Of a stretch of 34,528 nt of DNA, positions 1-7,733 are shown in pieces; within the stretch, counting starts at the first letter, position 1; each line of letters opens with the position of its first letter. The position numbers and the translations under genes were made by a program. The notes below the pieces were generated by a model. That model had not been told where the DNA came from and ran no database searches. It worked only from the letters and a program-made list of their open reading frames with translations. Source of the stretch: an uncultured Alphaproteobacteria bacterium (GTDB taxonomy: Bacteria; Pseudomonadota; Alphaproteobacteria; HIMB59; GCA-002718135); the NCBI GenBank assembly GCA_902512415.1, contig CABXJB010000008.1, positions 1 through 34,528 of the forward strand, given 5' to 3'.

Positions 1-534
1 GGTTCCATCGATGTTAAAAGCTAATCCTGCTGGAGCTGATTCTTGAGAACTGACATCAAAACTATCAACAAAAGAGGCGGTAGAAACATCAAAACCTGTA
101 GATAATGTATATTCATTCACATCATCACCGCCAGCCACAACAAACATTTTGGTTCCATCGGTGTTAAAAGCTAATCCTAATGGAGATGTATCTTGAGAAC
201 TGACATCAAAACTATCAACAAAAGAGGCGGTGGAAACATCAAAACCTGTAGATAATGTATATTCATTCACATCAGAACCAATAACACCCGCAACAAACAT
301 TTTGGTTCCATCGGTGTTAAAGGCTACTGCTCTTGGAGCTGTTTCTTGAGAATTAACACTAAAACTATCAACAAAAGAGGCAGTAGAAACATCAAAACCT
401 GTAGTTAATGTATATTCATTCACATCGCGATCGTTAAGACCCACAACAAACATTTTGGTTCCATCTGCGCTAAAGGCTAATCCTAATGGAAATGTATCTT
501 GAGAACTGACATCAAAACTATCAACAAATGTAAC
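1..534. repeat. Tandem 150/153-bp coding repeats
   Basis: The sequence GGTTCCATC recurs at 1, 151, 304 and 457, giving periods of 150, 153 and 153 bases. Copies are very similar as DNA: across roughly 80 bases after positions 40 and 190 I find only one difference. The period is a multiple of three, so gain or loss of a copy keeps the reading frame. The repeats encode the repeated units of the protein running off the left edge. Confidence 0.9.
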
Positions 535-639
535 GCCGGCTAAAACCTTAGAAGATAATAGTGTTAGAATAATAAAAAGAAGAATGGATACTTTAAAAAA
601 ATATCTTAATTTATAGTTCAGAGAGAGGAATACAAACAC
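1..639 (-). CDS. Secreted tandem-repeat (beta-propeller-like) protein, N-terminal part, cut by window edge
   Basis: An open minus-strand frame runs off the left edge. It starts with a signal-peptide-like stretch (KVSILLFIILTLLSSKVLA, then GVTF) followed by about four repeats of 50-51 residues. Each repeat has the core FVDSFDVSSQ, a segment like PLGLAFNTDGTKMFV, then DVNEYTLSTGFDVSTAS. The DGTKMFV and NEYTL elements look like blades of a propeller or a similar all-beta repeat, which is an inference from pattern only. The product is probably exported. No ATG occurs in frame upstream of the signal peptide: GTG at 639 is the best start I can offer, it lacks a clear ribosome site, and the frame is open back to a stop near 656. 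The true start is uncertain. Function unknown; repeat proteins of this style are often annotated only as hypothetical. Confidence 0.6.
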   Translation of the reverse strand, partial: MFVFLSLNYKLRYFFKVSILLFIILTLLSSKVLAGVTFVDSFDVSSQDTFPLGLAFSADGTKMFVVGLNDRDVNEYTLTTGFDVSTASFVDSFSVNSQETAPRAVAFNTDGTKMFVAGVIGSDVNEYTLSTGFDVSTASFVDSFDVSSQDTSPLGLAFNTDGTKMFVVAGGDDVNEYTLSTGFDVSTASFVDSFDVSSQESAPAGLAFNIDGT

Positions 640-666
640 TAAACTTTTACCATTTAAATAAATTTA

Positions 667-1785
667 TCAAAAATAAAATTGTTCTTTTAGAGATCTCATT
701 ACATATTCAAAACTCTCAGATGTTCTAAAAAGCTCTCTTTTTTTTGAAGACCCTGTCCCTTTTGTAAGAATTTCATCTACCATACTGAGATAATGCGAAG
801 ATCCCAGAGATATCATTGTTGGCTCAACTAATTTACAAAGATCCTGAATTGCTTTTCTAATATTTAATTGTTGCAAGGTTAAGGGGTCAATAAAGATTCC
901 ATCGAGTCCATATCGAACAGCTTGCCATTTATTTGATTCTAAAATTTGAATATGAACGTTTGGATATTTTTGTAAATTTTGTAATGTTACAACTAGAGCT
1001 TGTATTAAGGCTACTAAAGTAAGTATTTCTTTAAAAGTAACAGGAATATCACAAATTCTAATTTCAACAGTACCAAAACCAGGGTGAGGTCTCACCTCCC
1101 ACCATAAATCTTTTACAGATTTTATAACTTTAGCATCTGTTAAATTGTTTGTTAGTTTTACAAAATGATCCCAATCATCTAAATAATCAGGCAATCCTGC
1201 TAAAGGTAAAGATTCAAATATTTTTGTTCTATAAGAATGTAATCCTGTGTCTGTGCCCTCATAAAATGGAGATGATGTAGTAAGGGCTAGCAGTAAAGGT
1301 AAATACATTCTTAAGGCATTATTAACATTTATGGCTTTTTCAGAATCATGTATGCCCACATGAACATGGAGACCTTGTGTAATAAAACGCGTTCCTATAA
1401 TTTGAAGATCTTTCATAATACGTTTATAGCGAGAATCATCTGTAATAATTTGATCTTTACCCCTAGCAAAAGGATGAAGGCTACTAAAATTTATTGAAGC
1501 ATTATAATTTGTTAAAATATTTTCTAAATGGTTTAATGTTTGTTGAATATCATTGTCCACCTCTTGAATTGTATTACAAATACCAGTATTAATTTCTATC
1601 ATTGATTCAAAAAGTTCATATTTTATTCTATCAGAAAATTTTTTATCTATATCAGCAAGTATTTTGTGAGAAATATTTTTTAAATCAAAAGTGACATTGT
1701 CAATTAATTGAAGCTCAATTTCAACGCCTATAGTAGGGTTGATGCTAGAATTAAATTCAATATTTTTCATTACTATATTCTTCAT
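667..1785 (-). CDS. YbdK-type carboxylate-amine ligase (glutamate-cysteine ligase family 2)
   Basis: A 372-residue cytosolic protein of the length usual for YbdK. Family hallmarks are visible in order: GVEIELQL near residue 20, GLHVHVG near 138, SSPFYEGTDTG near 170, and WWEVRPHPGFGTVEIRICD near 230. Enzymes of this family ligate an amine or amino acid to a carboxylate with ATP and have weak glutamate-cysteine ligase activity in E. coli; the physiological substrate here is unknown. A second ATG lies five codons in (1770), and neither start has a convincing ribosome site. It is divergent from the Rieske gene across 55 bases and lies directly upstream of the repeat-protein gene on the same strand. 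Confidence 0.85.
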   Translation of the reverse strand: MKNIVMKNIEFNSSINPTIGVEIELQLIDNVTFDLKNISHKILADIDKKFSDRIKYELFESMIEINTGICNTIQEVDNDIQQTLNHLENILTNYNASINFSSLHPFARGKDQIITDDSRYKRIMKDLQIIGTRFITQGLHVHVGIHDSEKAINVNNALRMYLPLLLALTTSSPFYEGTDTGLHSYRTKIFESLPLAGLPDYLDDWDHFVKLTNNLTDAKVIKSVKDLWWEVRPHPGFGTVEIRICDIPVTFKEILTLVALIQALVVTLQNLQKYPNVHIQILESNKWQAVRYGLDGIFIDPLTLQQLNIRKAIQDLCKLVEPTMISLGSSHYLSMVDEILTKGTGSSKKRELFRTSESFEYVMRSLKEQFYF

Positions 1786-1809
1786 AATATAATTTGATTT
1801 GACTTTTAT

Positions 1810-1839
1810 AAAACCTAACTTACTGTTTTGATAGGTTTT
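1810..1839. promoter_or_regulatory. Inverted repeat abutting the Rieske gene start
   Basis: AAAACCTA (1810-1817) and TAGGTTTT (1832-1839) are perfect 8-base inverted arms separated by 14 bases, ending one base before the ATG at 1841. Arm centres are about 22 bases apart, close to two helical turns, as expected for a dimeric regulator site. It could instead fold in mRNA and affect initiation. No regulator is encoded nearby. In such A+T-rich DNA a chance origin is possible. Confidence 0.4.
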
Positions 1840-1840
1840 T

Positions 1841-3040
1841 ATGGAAAAAGAAATTTATAAAATAATTGATAAGGAAAAACTTAATATTGTTGGTGAATCG
1901 ATTGAAAATGCTCACGGTTTACCTAATGAATGTTATTTAAATGGACCATATACAAATATTGAACGTAAAAAAATTTTTGAAGATAAATGGGTTACTATTG
2001 GTGTAGCAAGCTCTATACCCAACCCAGGAGATACTAAACCGTTTGACTTACTTGGAATTCCTCTCATTATTATTCGTGATAAAAAAAATCAAGTAAGAGT
2101 TTTTCATAATGTATGTAGTCACAGAGGATATAAATTAATTAATGAAAGCTGTTCTTTAAAAAATGTTTTACGATGCCCCTATCACTCGTGGTCTTACGAT
2201 TTTGAAGGTAATTTAATAGCAACACCTCACTTAGGAGGAATTAATAAAAATGAACATGTTGATTTTGATAAATCCAAAAGTAAACTAAAAGAAGTAAGTT
2301 CAACCGTTTGGCTTGACTTAATTATGGTAAATATTTCTGGTAATGAATTACCTTTTGAAGAATATATCAAACCACTAGAAGAAAGGTGGGCAGATTTTTG
2401 GACGAAAGAGGATCAAGCCATGATTTCTCATGCTGAAGATTATGGATATTTTCTTCTAGAAGCTAAATGTAATTGGAAGTTTGCTATAGAAAATTATTGT
2501 GAGAGCTATCATTTACCGTTTGTTCATCCTGGTCTAAATGCCTATTCAAAAATTGATGATCATTATCATATACAAGGATTGCCAAATCGTTTTGCTGGAC
2601 AAGGTACTGTCGTGTATGATCCGCGATTTAAAAATGATAAAAAGTTTCCAACCTTCCCAGGTTGGTCAAAAGAAAAAGAAAAGCATGCTGAGTATGTGGC
2701 ATTGTTTCCAAATGTGATGCTAGGAATTCATAAAGATCATTACTATGTATATTGGTTAGAACCTGTAAGTCATGATTTTACAAGAGAACATATGGAAATT
2801 TACTATGTGGGAGAAGAAGCAGCTCGTGGAAATACTTATAAATCCCTAAGAAAACAAAATTTTGAACAGTGGCATAGTATTCAATCAGAAGACTTAAGTA
2901 TTATTGAAGGAATGCAACAGGGTCGAAACTCTCCAGTATACAATGGTGGAAATTTTTCACCTGTTCTTGATAATCCTACCCACCATTTTAATAAGTGGGT
3001 TGCTACTTCATTAACAGACAATGATTTTTCAACAAATTAG
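1841..3040 (+). CDS. Rieske non-heme iron oxygenase alpha subunit, quaternary-amine (betaine/carnitine) type
   Basis: A 399-residue oxygenase component. The N-terminal Rieske domain holds the [2Fe-2S] ligands C92-x-H94 and C112-x2-H115 (CSHRG and CPYHSW). The catalytic domain holds the mononuclear iron site: H224 and H229 in NYCESYHLPFVHP, with D351 as likely third ligand. The residue that bridges the two centres is Glu221 rather than the Asp of aromatic-ring dioxygenases; glutamate here is typical of the subgroup acting on quaternary amines (GbcA, CntA, stachydrine demethylase). I infer an N-demethylase or C-N-cleaving monooxygenase of a betaine-like compound; the substrate cannot be read from sequence. 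It is followed after 10 bases by a DgcA-like flavoprotein, a pairing seen in glycine betaine and proline betaine catabolism. The reductase partner is not in the window. Confidence 0.8.
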   Translation: MEKEIYKIIDKEKLNIVGESIENAHGLPNECYLNGPYTNIERKKIFEDKWVTIGVASSIPNPGDTKPFDLLGIPLIIIRDKKNQVRVFHNVCSHRGYKLINESCSLKNVLRCPYHSWSYDFEGNLIATPHLGGINKNEHVDFDKSKSKLKEVSSTVWLDLIMVNISGNELPFEEYIKPLEERWADFWTKEDQAMISHAEDYGYFLLEAKCNWKFAIENYCESYHLPFVHPGLNAYSKIDDHYHIQGLPNRFAGQGTVVYDPRFKNDKKFPTFPGWSKEKEKHAEYVALFPNVMLGIHKDHYYVYWLEPVSHDFTREHMEIYYVGEEAARGNTYKSLRKQNFEQWHSIQSEDLSIIEGMQQGRNSPVYNGGNFSPVLDNPTHHFNKWVATSLTDNDFSTN

Positions 3041-3050
3041 AAAGTAACAA

Positions 3051-5093
3051 ATGACAGACTCATTACTACAACCTTTTCAGTTGAAACATTTGAATCTAAA
3101 AAATCGCATTTTAACCACAAGTCATGAACCAGCCTATAATGAAGATGGATTTCCAAAAGATAGGTATATAGCTTACCATTTGGAAAGAGCTAAAGGGGGA
3201 ATAGCGATGACTATGACTGCAGGTTCAGCTGTAGTATCAAAGGACAGTCCTCCTTCTTTTGATAATATTCATGCTTATAAAGATGAAGTTGTGCCTTGGA
3301 TTAAAAAACTCACAAAAGTAATTCATGATCAAGATTGTGCGATAATGATACAATTAACACATTTAGGCAGAAGAACATCATGGAATAAAGGAGATTGGCT
3401 TCCTTCAATTTCTTCTGGAAAACACCGCGAACCTGCACATAAAGCTTTTCCTAAAGTCGCAGAGAGTTGGGATATTCAAAGAATAATTAAAGAGTTTGGA
3501 GATGCTGCAGAAAGAATGAAGGAAGGGGGTATGGATGGTGTTGAGCTTGAGGGTCAAGGACATTTAATTGGACAATTTTTATCTCCATTAACAAACGAAT
3601 TAGAAAATGAATATGGTGGCAGTTTAGAAAATAGATTACGTTTTACACTAGATATTTTATCTGAAATTAGAAAAAAAGTTGGTAAAAATTTTATTTTGGG
3701 AATACGTAGCGTCTTTGATGAAGTTCAAGCAGGAGGAATAACAAAAACAGACGGATTCAAGATTGCTAAAATTTTATCTGAATCAGGTTTGATAGATTAC
3801 TTAAATATTAATAGAGGACGAATACATACCGATCCAATTTTAACAAAACAGATACCAATTCAAGGAATGAAGAGCGCTCCCCATTTAGATTTTGCGGGTG
3901 AAATTAAAAAAGAGATTAATTTACCTGTATTTCATGCATCTAAAATTTCTGATGTAGCAACAGCTAGATATGCTATTTCTAATGGTTTAGTTGATATGGT
4001 TGGTATGACTAGAGGACACTTAGCAGATCCATACATTGTTACAAAAATAAAAGAAAAAAGAGAAGATGATATTAGACCATGTGTTGGAGCAACTTATTGT
4101 TTAGATAGAATTTATCAAGGAGAAGAAGCCTTATGTATACATAATGCTGCAACAGGTAGAGAGTTAAGATTTCCAAATATTATTACTGCATCAAAATCAA
4201 AAAAAAAGATTGTTATTGTTGGCGCCGGCCCTGGAGGACTTGAAGCGGCAAGGATTGCTGGGGAAAAAGGTCATGAAGTTGTTGTTTTTGAGGCAGCGCC
4301 TGATCCAGGGGGGCAAATTAGATTATGTGCAAAATCTAACAGAAGAAAAGATATGATAGGTATCATTGATTGGAGGATGCAACAATGCGCAAAAAGAAAT
4401 GTTAAATTTAATTTTAATATTTTAGCTGAAAGTCAACATGTTCTTGAGGAGAATCCTGATACTGTCATTATTGCAACGGGAGGGATGCCCAACCTTGAAC
4501 TTTTTGAAACAAAAAAAGATTTAGAAAATGTTTTTACAAGCTGGGATATAATTTCAGGGGATATTAAGTTAGCTAAAAATATATTAATCTATGATGAGGC
4601 GGGGGATCATACCGCTATGCAATCAGCAGAAATAGCCATTGAAAATGGATCAACAGTTGAATTTATGACACCTGACCGATTAATTTCTTCTGAAATTATG
4701 GGAATGAATTTAACTCCTTATTTAAAAAATCTTCAAAATAAAAAAATAACATATTCCATTGCTAAAAGATTAATAGATGTATCGATACAAGGAAATAAAT
4801 TAAATGCTGTCATTGGTTCTGATTATGATGGACAGTTTAAATACAACTCTACTTATGATCAAATTTTTTTAAACTATGGAGTAAAACCTTTAGATGAGTT
4901 ATATTTTAATCTTGTATCTCTCTCCAAAAATGAAGGTGAAGTGAACTACGCTCAATTTATAAAAGGTGAGCAACAAAATATTATTAAAAATAAAAATAAC
5001 AAATTTAATTTATATAGAATAGGAGATGCTGTTTCTTCTAGAAATATCCATGCCGCTATTTATGATGCTTTAAGATTAGTAATAAACTTATAA
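3051..5093 (+). CDS. DgcA/StcD-like flavoprotein N-demethylase (Old Yellow Enzyme plus pyridine-nucleotide domain)
   Basis: A 680-residue two-part enzyme. Residues 1 to about 345 form an Old-Yellow-Enzyme TIM barrel (FMN) with EGQGHLIGQFLSPLTNE near 167-183 and EYGGSLENR. A cysteine segment, C344-x5-C350-x11-C362, links to a dinucleotide-binding domain starting at GAGPGG (391-396). The trimethylamine dehydrogenase group has four cysteines (C-x2-C-x2-C-x11-C); the missing second cysteine is, as I recall, shared by Pseudomonas DgcA (dimethylglycine demethylase) and its relatives for N-methylproline. Full-length resemblance to DgcA, including the YxxDRxYQG stretch, supports a role in removing a methyl group from a secondary or tertiary amine made by the upstream Rieske enzyme. 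DgcB and ETF-type partners are absent here. Likely cotranscribed with the oxygenase. Confidence 0.8.
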   Translation: MTDSLLQPFQLKHLNLKNRILTTSHEPAYNEDGFPKDRYIAYHLERAKGGIAMTMTAGSAVVSKDSPPSFDNIHAYKDEVVPWIKKLTKVIHDQDCAIMIQLTHLGRRTSWNKGDWLPSISSGKHREPAHKAFPKVAESWDIQRIIKEFGDAAERMKEGGMDGVELEGQGHLIGQFLSPLTNELENEYGGSLENRLRFTLDILSEIRKKVGKNFILGIRSVFDEVQAGGITKTDGFKIAKILSESGLIDYLNINRGRIHTDPILTKQIPIQGMKSAPHLDFAGEIKKEINLPVFHASKISDVATARYAISNGLVDMVGMTRGHLADPYIVTKIKEKREDDIRPCVGATYCLDRIYQGEEALCIHNAATGRELRFPNIITASKSKKKIVIVGAGPGGLEAARIAGEKGHEVVVFEAAPDPGGQIRLCAKSNRRKDMIGIIDWRMQQCAKRNVKFNFNILAESQHVLEENPDTVIIATGGMPNLELFETKKDLENVFTSWDIISGDIKLAKNILIYDEAGDHTAMQSAEIAIENGSTVEFMTPDRLISSEIMGMNLTPYLKNLQNKKITYSIAKRLIDVSIQGNKLNAVIGSDYDGQFKYNSTYDQIFLNYGVKPLDELYFNLVSLSKNEGEVNYAQFIKGEQQNIIKNKNNKFNLYRIGDAVSSRNIHAAIYDALRLVINL

Positions 5094-5099
5094 ATACAA

Positions 5100-6374
5100 T
5101 TAAACCAGATTAAGAGGAATGGAAGATAATAATTTCAACCCTTTATCAGTAACTAAATACTGGTCTTCTAATTTTGCCCCTTCATTTCCGCCTACTTCCC
5201 CAATATAACTTTCAACACACACCACCATATTTTCTTGAAAGGCGCCGCTATAATCTCCATTACTATAATCTTCATTGGGATAAGCAATAAACGGCCATTC
5301 GTCACTCATTCCAACACCATGTATTTGACATGGATAGTGATTATCAAAACAATTATCTGGAAGTTGCCAGGCTTTTTCTGCAAATTCTCTAAAAGATACT
5401 CCGGGTTTAATTAATCGTTCATTATATTTTACATTGTCATATGCCAAACTATGAATTTTATTTTGATCATTGCTTAACTTTCTACCTTCTACAAATGTTC
5501 TCGAAATATCAGCGCAATATCCATACGGTCCAACCATATCGGTATCAAAAGCAACGAGCTCACCTTCTTGTATAATTCTATTACTGCACTCTTGAAACCA
5601 GGGGTTAGTTTTTGGGCCTGAATTTAGTAATCTTGTTTCAAACCATTCACCTCCATTTTCAATGTTTGTTTTATGTAAAATTGACCACAATTCTTCTTCT
5701 GTCATTCCTGCTTTTAAATTTTCATGCATAAGTAAAATGCCTTTTTCAGCTGTTTTAATTGAAGCTTTCATGCATATAATCTCATCTTGAGACTTTATCG
5801 ATCTTGCAATCTCCAAAAATTTTTGAGCGTTAGTTATTTTATAATTATAATTATTGTTTAAAGCATTGATTCCAGCTGGATCACAAACATCTATAGCCAG
5901 TTTTTTATTTTCAGAACTATACTGTTTCATTAGATCATCAATAATCTTTGACCATTCAAGAGCTTTATCATAAACATTATTTCCCCAAGAAAAATGATCC
6001 CAGCTGATAACTTCTCTTACCTCATCGATGGTGCAATTATTCTCGTAAATATGTTCACATTTTGGATATTCAAATAATACTACTGGCCCACTGGCAGGAA
6101 TAAAAACATATCGTGTCATTAAGTGAAAAGAAAATACCGCCATATTTCTTGTATCCGTAGCATAACGAATATTTATCGGATCAAATAAAATACATGCACC
6201 TATCTCATTTTGTTGTAATTGATCTCTTACTCTATTTAATCGATACATTCGCATACGATCAAAATTAATTTTATCTTCATAAAGTTTTGGTTTAAATCTG
6301 TTGCTTATAATAGAATCTTTTTCCCCAAACTTGGGACCAATTTTTCTATTGATATTCTTTGTATTAAAATTCAT
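5100..6374 (-). CDS. DddP-like M24-family enzyme, possible DMSP lyase
   Basis: A 424-residue protein with the pita-bread fold signature of M24 metallopeptidases, but with DddP-specific stretches: GGEWFETRLLNSGPKTNPWF (241-260), AFDTDMVGPYGYCADISR, and IHGVGMSDEWP (351-361). All six metal ligands described for Roseobacter-group DddP have equivalents: D277, D279, D289, H352, E388, E403. The proposed catalytic base (Asp377 of DddP) corresponds to D358, six residues after the ligand His, and the substrate-contacting Tyr366 to Y347. DddP cleaves dimethylsulfoniopropionate to DMS and acrylate in the cytosol. I could not place the substrate-binding tryptophan, so a related lyase or hydrolase acting on another zwitterion remains possible. 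No acrylate-processing genes are in the window. Convergent with the DgcA-like gene (6-base gap), divergent from the CMD-family gene. Confidence 0.72.
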   Translation of the reverse strand: MNFNTKNINRKIGPKFGEKDSIISNRFKPKLYEDKINFDRMRMYRLNRVRDQLQQNEIGACILFDPINIRYATDTRNMAVFSFHLMTRYVFIPASGPVVLFEYPKCEHIYENNCTIDEVREVISWDHFSWGNNVYDKALEWSKIIDDLMKQYSSENKKLAIDVCDPAGINALNNNYNYKITNAQKFLEIARSIKSQDEIICMKASIKTAEKGILLMHENLKAGMTEEELWSILHKTNIENGGEWFETRLLNSGPKTNPWFQECSNRIIQEGELVAFDTDMVGPYGYCADISRTFVEGRKLSNDQNKIHSLAYDNVKYNERLIKPGVSFREFAEKAWQLPDNCFDNHYPCQIHGVGMSDEWPFIAYPNEDYSNGDYSGAFQENMVVCVESYIGEVGGNEGAKLEDQYLVTDKGLKLLSSIPLNLV

Positions 6375-6420
6375 ATTATAATAATATACATCATACTTAT
6401 AAACAAAAACAGAGGAAGAT

Positions 6421-6798
6421 ATGGATGAAGAATTATTTAAAAAAGGTCTAGAAAAAAGAAAAGCTACATTAGGTAAAGAATATGTAGAAAAAAATTTAGA
6501 AAAAGCTGATGATTTTACACTGCCTTTTCAACAGGCCATGACTGAATGGTGTTGGGGTTTTGGTTGGGGAGATGAAGTTATTGATATGAAAACTAGATCA
6601 ATGATGAATTTATCAATGATTGGAGCTTTAGATAAAATGCAAGAGTGGGAAATTCATTGCAGAGGTGCAATTACTAATGGTGTTACAAAAGAAGAAATAA
6701 GAGCAATAATTCATGTAATTGGTATTTATTGTGGCGTACCCCAGGCTTTAGAATGTTTTAGAGTTGCTAAAAAAGTATTAGAAGAAGAAAATCTTTAA
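6421..6798 (+). CDS. Carboxymuconolactone decarboxylase (PcaC/CMD) family protein
   Basis: A 125-residue single-domain protein matching the PcaC length. The segment MKTRSMMNLSMIGALDKMQE (56-75), then EIHCRGAITNGVTKEEIRAI, is the CMD core. The AhpD-type CxxC redox pair is absent; cysteines stand alone at 44, 80, 104 and 112. A true 4-carboxymuconolactone decarboxylase would need other protocatechuate genes, none of which are here, so the actual reaction is unknown. AGAGGAAGAT immediately precedes the ATG and supports this start. It lies 46 bases from the divergent DddP-like gene, so the two may share regulation, and it is convergent with the exchanger gene after 8 bases. Confidence 0.75.
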   Translation: MDEELFKKGLEKRKATLGKEYVEKNLEKADDFTLPFQQAMTEWCWGFGWGDEVIDMKTRSMMNLSMIGALDKMQEWEIHCRGAITNGVTKEEIRAIIHVIGIYCGVPQALECFRVAKKVLEEENL

Positions 6799-6806
6799 AT
6801 TGGTTT

Positions 6807-7727
6807 TTAATTATAAATATAAAAAATATAACCAACGTATAATATCAAACCAATAGATCCATAAGTCCTTCCTATTCTTTTTAAGAAAAACATAAAACCT
6901 AAAATCATTACAGTAACAAACAACATAAATAGTAAATCTTCAGCACCTATAACTGTAGGTATGCTAAAGTTACCAAAAAATGATGATACTCCTAGTACAC
7001 CTAAAACATTATAAATATTTGAACCTAAAACATTACCAAGTGCAAAATCAACTTTTCGCCTAACAGCAGATAAAATGCCTACAACTAGTTCCGGTAGAGA
7101 AGTTCCAAAAGCAACTAATGAAACTCCAATTATTGCTTCAGATATATTCAGTTGGTTTGCAATGTTTATAGCTGAGTCTACAAAAAGATCTGAGCCATAA
7201 ACTAATAAAATAATACCGCCGATAATAAATATAATAGATATTACAAGCGAATAATCACCTTTTTCTTCAACTTCAGAGATATCTAATGTGCCTTTTTTGA
7301 CCTGGAGCCACATAATAATAAATAGCAAACAGATTGATAAAATTCCAAATATAAAATTAAAAGATATAATTAAATAACTCATGACAATTAACATTACAGC
7401 TAGCGCAATATTAATCCAAGCCTGGTTAATTTGATTTTGGTTAATATTACTAATAGGAATTAAAAAAGATGTAGCCGCCATGACGAGTATTAAGTTTGCT
7501 ATATTACTGCCAATGACAGCACCAACAGCTAAATCAGCATGATTTGTGACAACAGCATTAATACTACTTGCTAATTCTGGTAAGGATGTTCCTCCAGCAA
7601 CAATCACTACACCAATAGCAAATAAAGAAACTTTAAATTTTCTTCCAAAACTAACCGAGCCTCTAATTATTAATTCTGCGCCTAATATTAAAAGAGCTAA
7701 ACCAACTATTAATAAAAATAAGTTCAC
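6807..7727 (-). CDS. CaCA-family sodium/calcium-type cation exchanger (YrbG-like)
   Basis: A 306-residue inner-membrane protein of about ten hydrophobic segments with the two internal alpha repeats of the cation/calcium exchanger superfamily: GGTSLPELASSINA with VIGSNIANL (about 45-80), and AFGTSLPELVVGIL with LGNVLGSNIYNVLG (about 206-243). The paired GTSLPE motifs, in opposite halves of the sequence, carry the acidic residues that bind the cation. It starts 6 bases after the dctM stop on the same strand, so it is probably the last gene of the TRAP operon. Its place suggests a link to TRAP transport, perhaps cation balance, but no such partnership is established to my knowledge. Ion specificity cannot be read here. 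Confidence 0.85.
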   Translation of the reverse strand: MNLFLLIVGLALLILGAELIIRGSVSFGRKFKVSLFAIGVVIVAGGTSLPELASSINAVVTNHADLAVGAVIGSNIANLILVMAATSFLIPISNINQNQINQAWINIALAVMLIVMSYLIISFNFIFGILSICLLFIIMWLQVKKGTLDISEVEEKGDYSLVISIIFIIGGIILLVYGSDLFVDSAINIANQLNISEAIIGVSLVAFGTSLPELVVGILSAVRRKVDFALGNVLGSNIYNVLGVLGVSSFFGNFSIPTVIGAEDLLFMLFVTVMILGFMFFLKRIGRTYGSIGLILYVGYIFYIYN

Positions 7728-7733
7728 TATAAA

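Noticed and set aside
1-534. Regular repeats at the left edge as a CRISPR array
   Set aside because: The period is 150-153 bases, the whole unit is conserved rather than repeat plus unique spacer, and an open frame with a signal peptide runs through it.
4080-4136. Degenerate iron-sulfur motif in the DgcA-like protein as sign of decay
   Set aside because: As I recall the missing second cysteine is also absent in characterised DgcA, so it is a family feature.
5100-6374. Ordinary Xaa-Pro aminopeptidase, creatinase or ectoine hydrolase
   Set aside because: The DddP-specific segments and the aspartate after the ligand histidine are present, which generic M24 peptidases lack.
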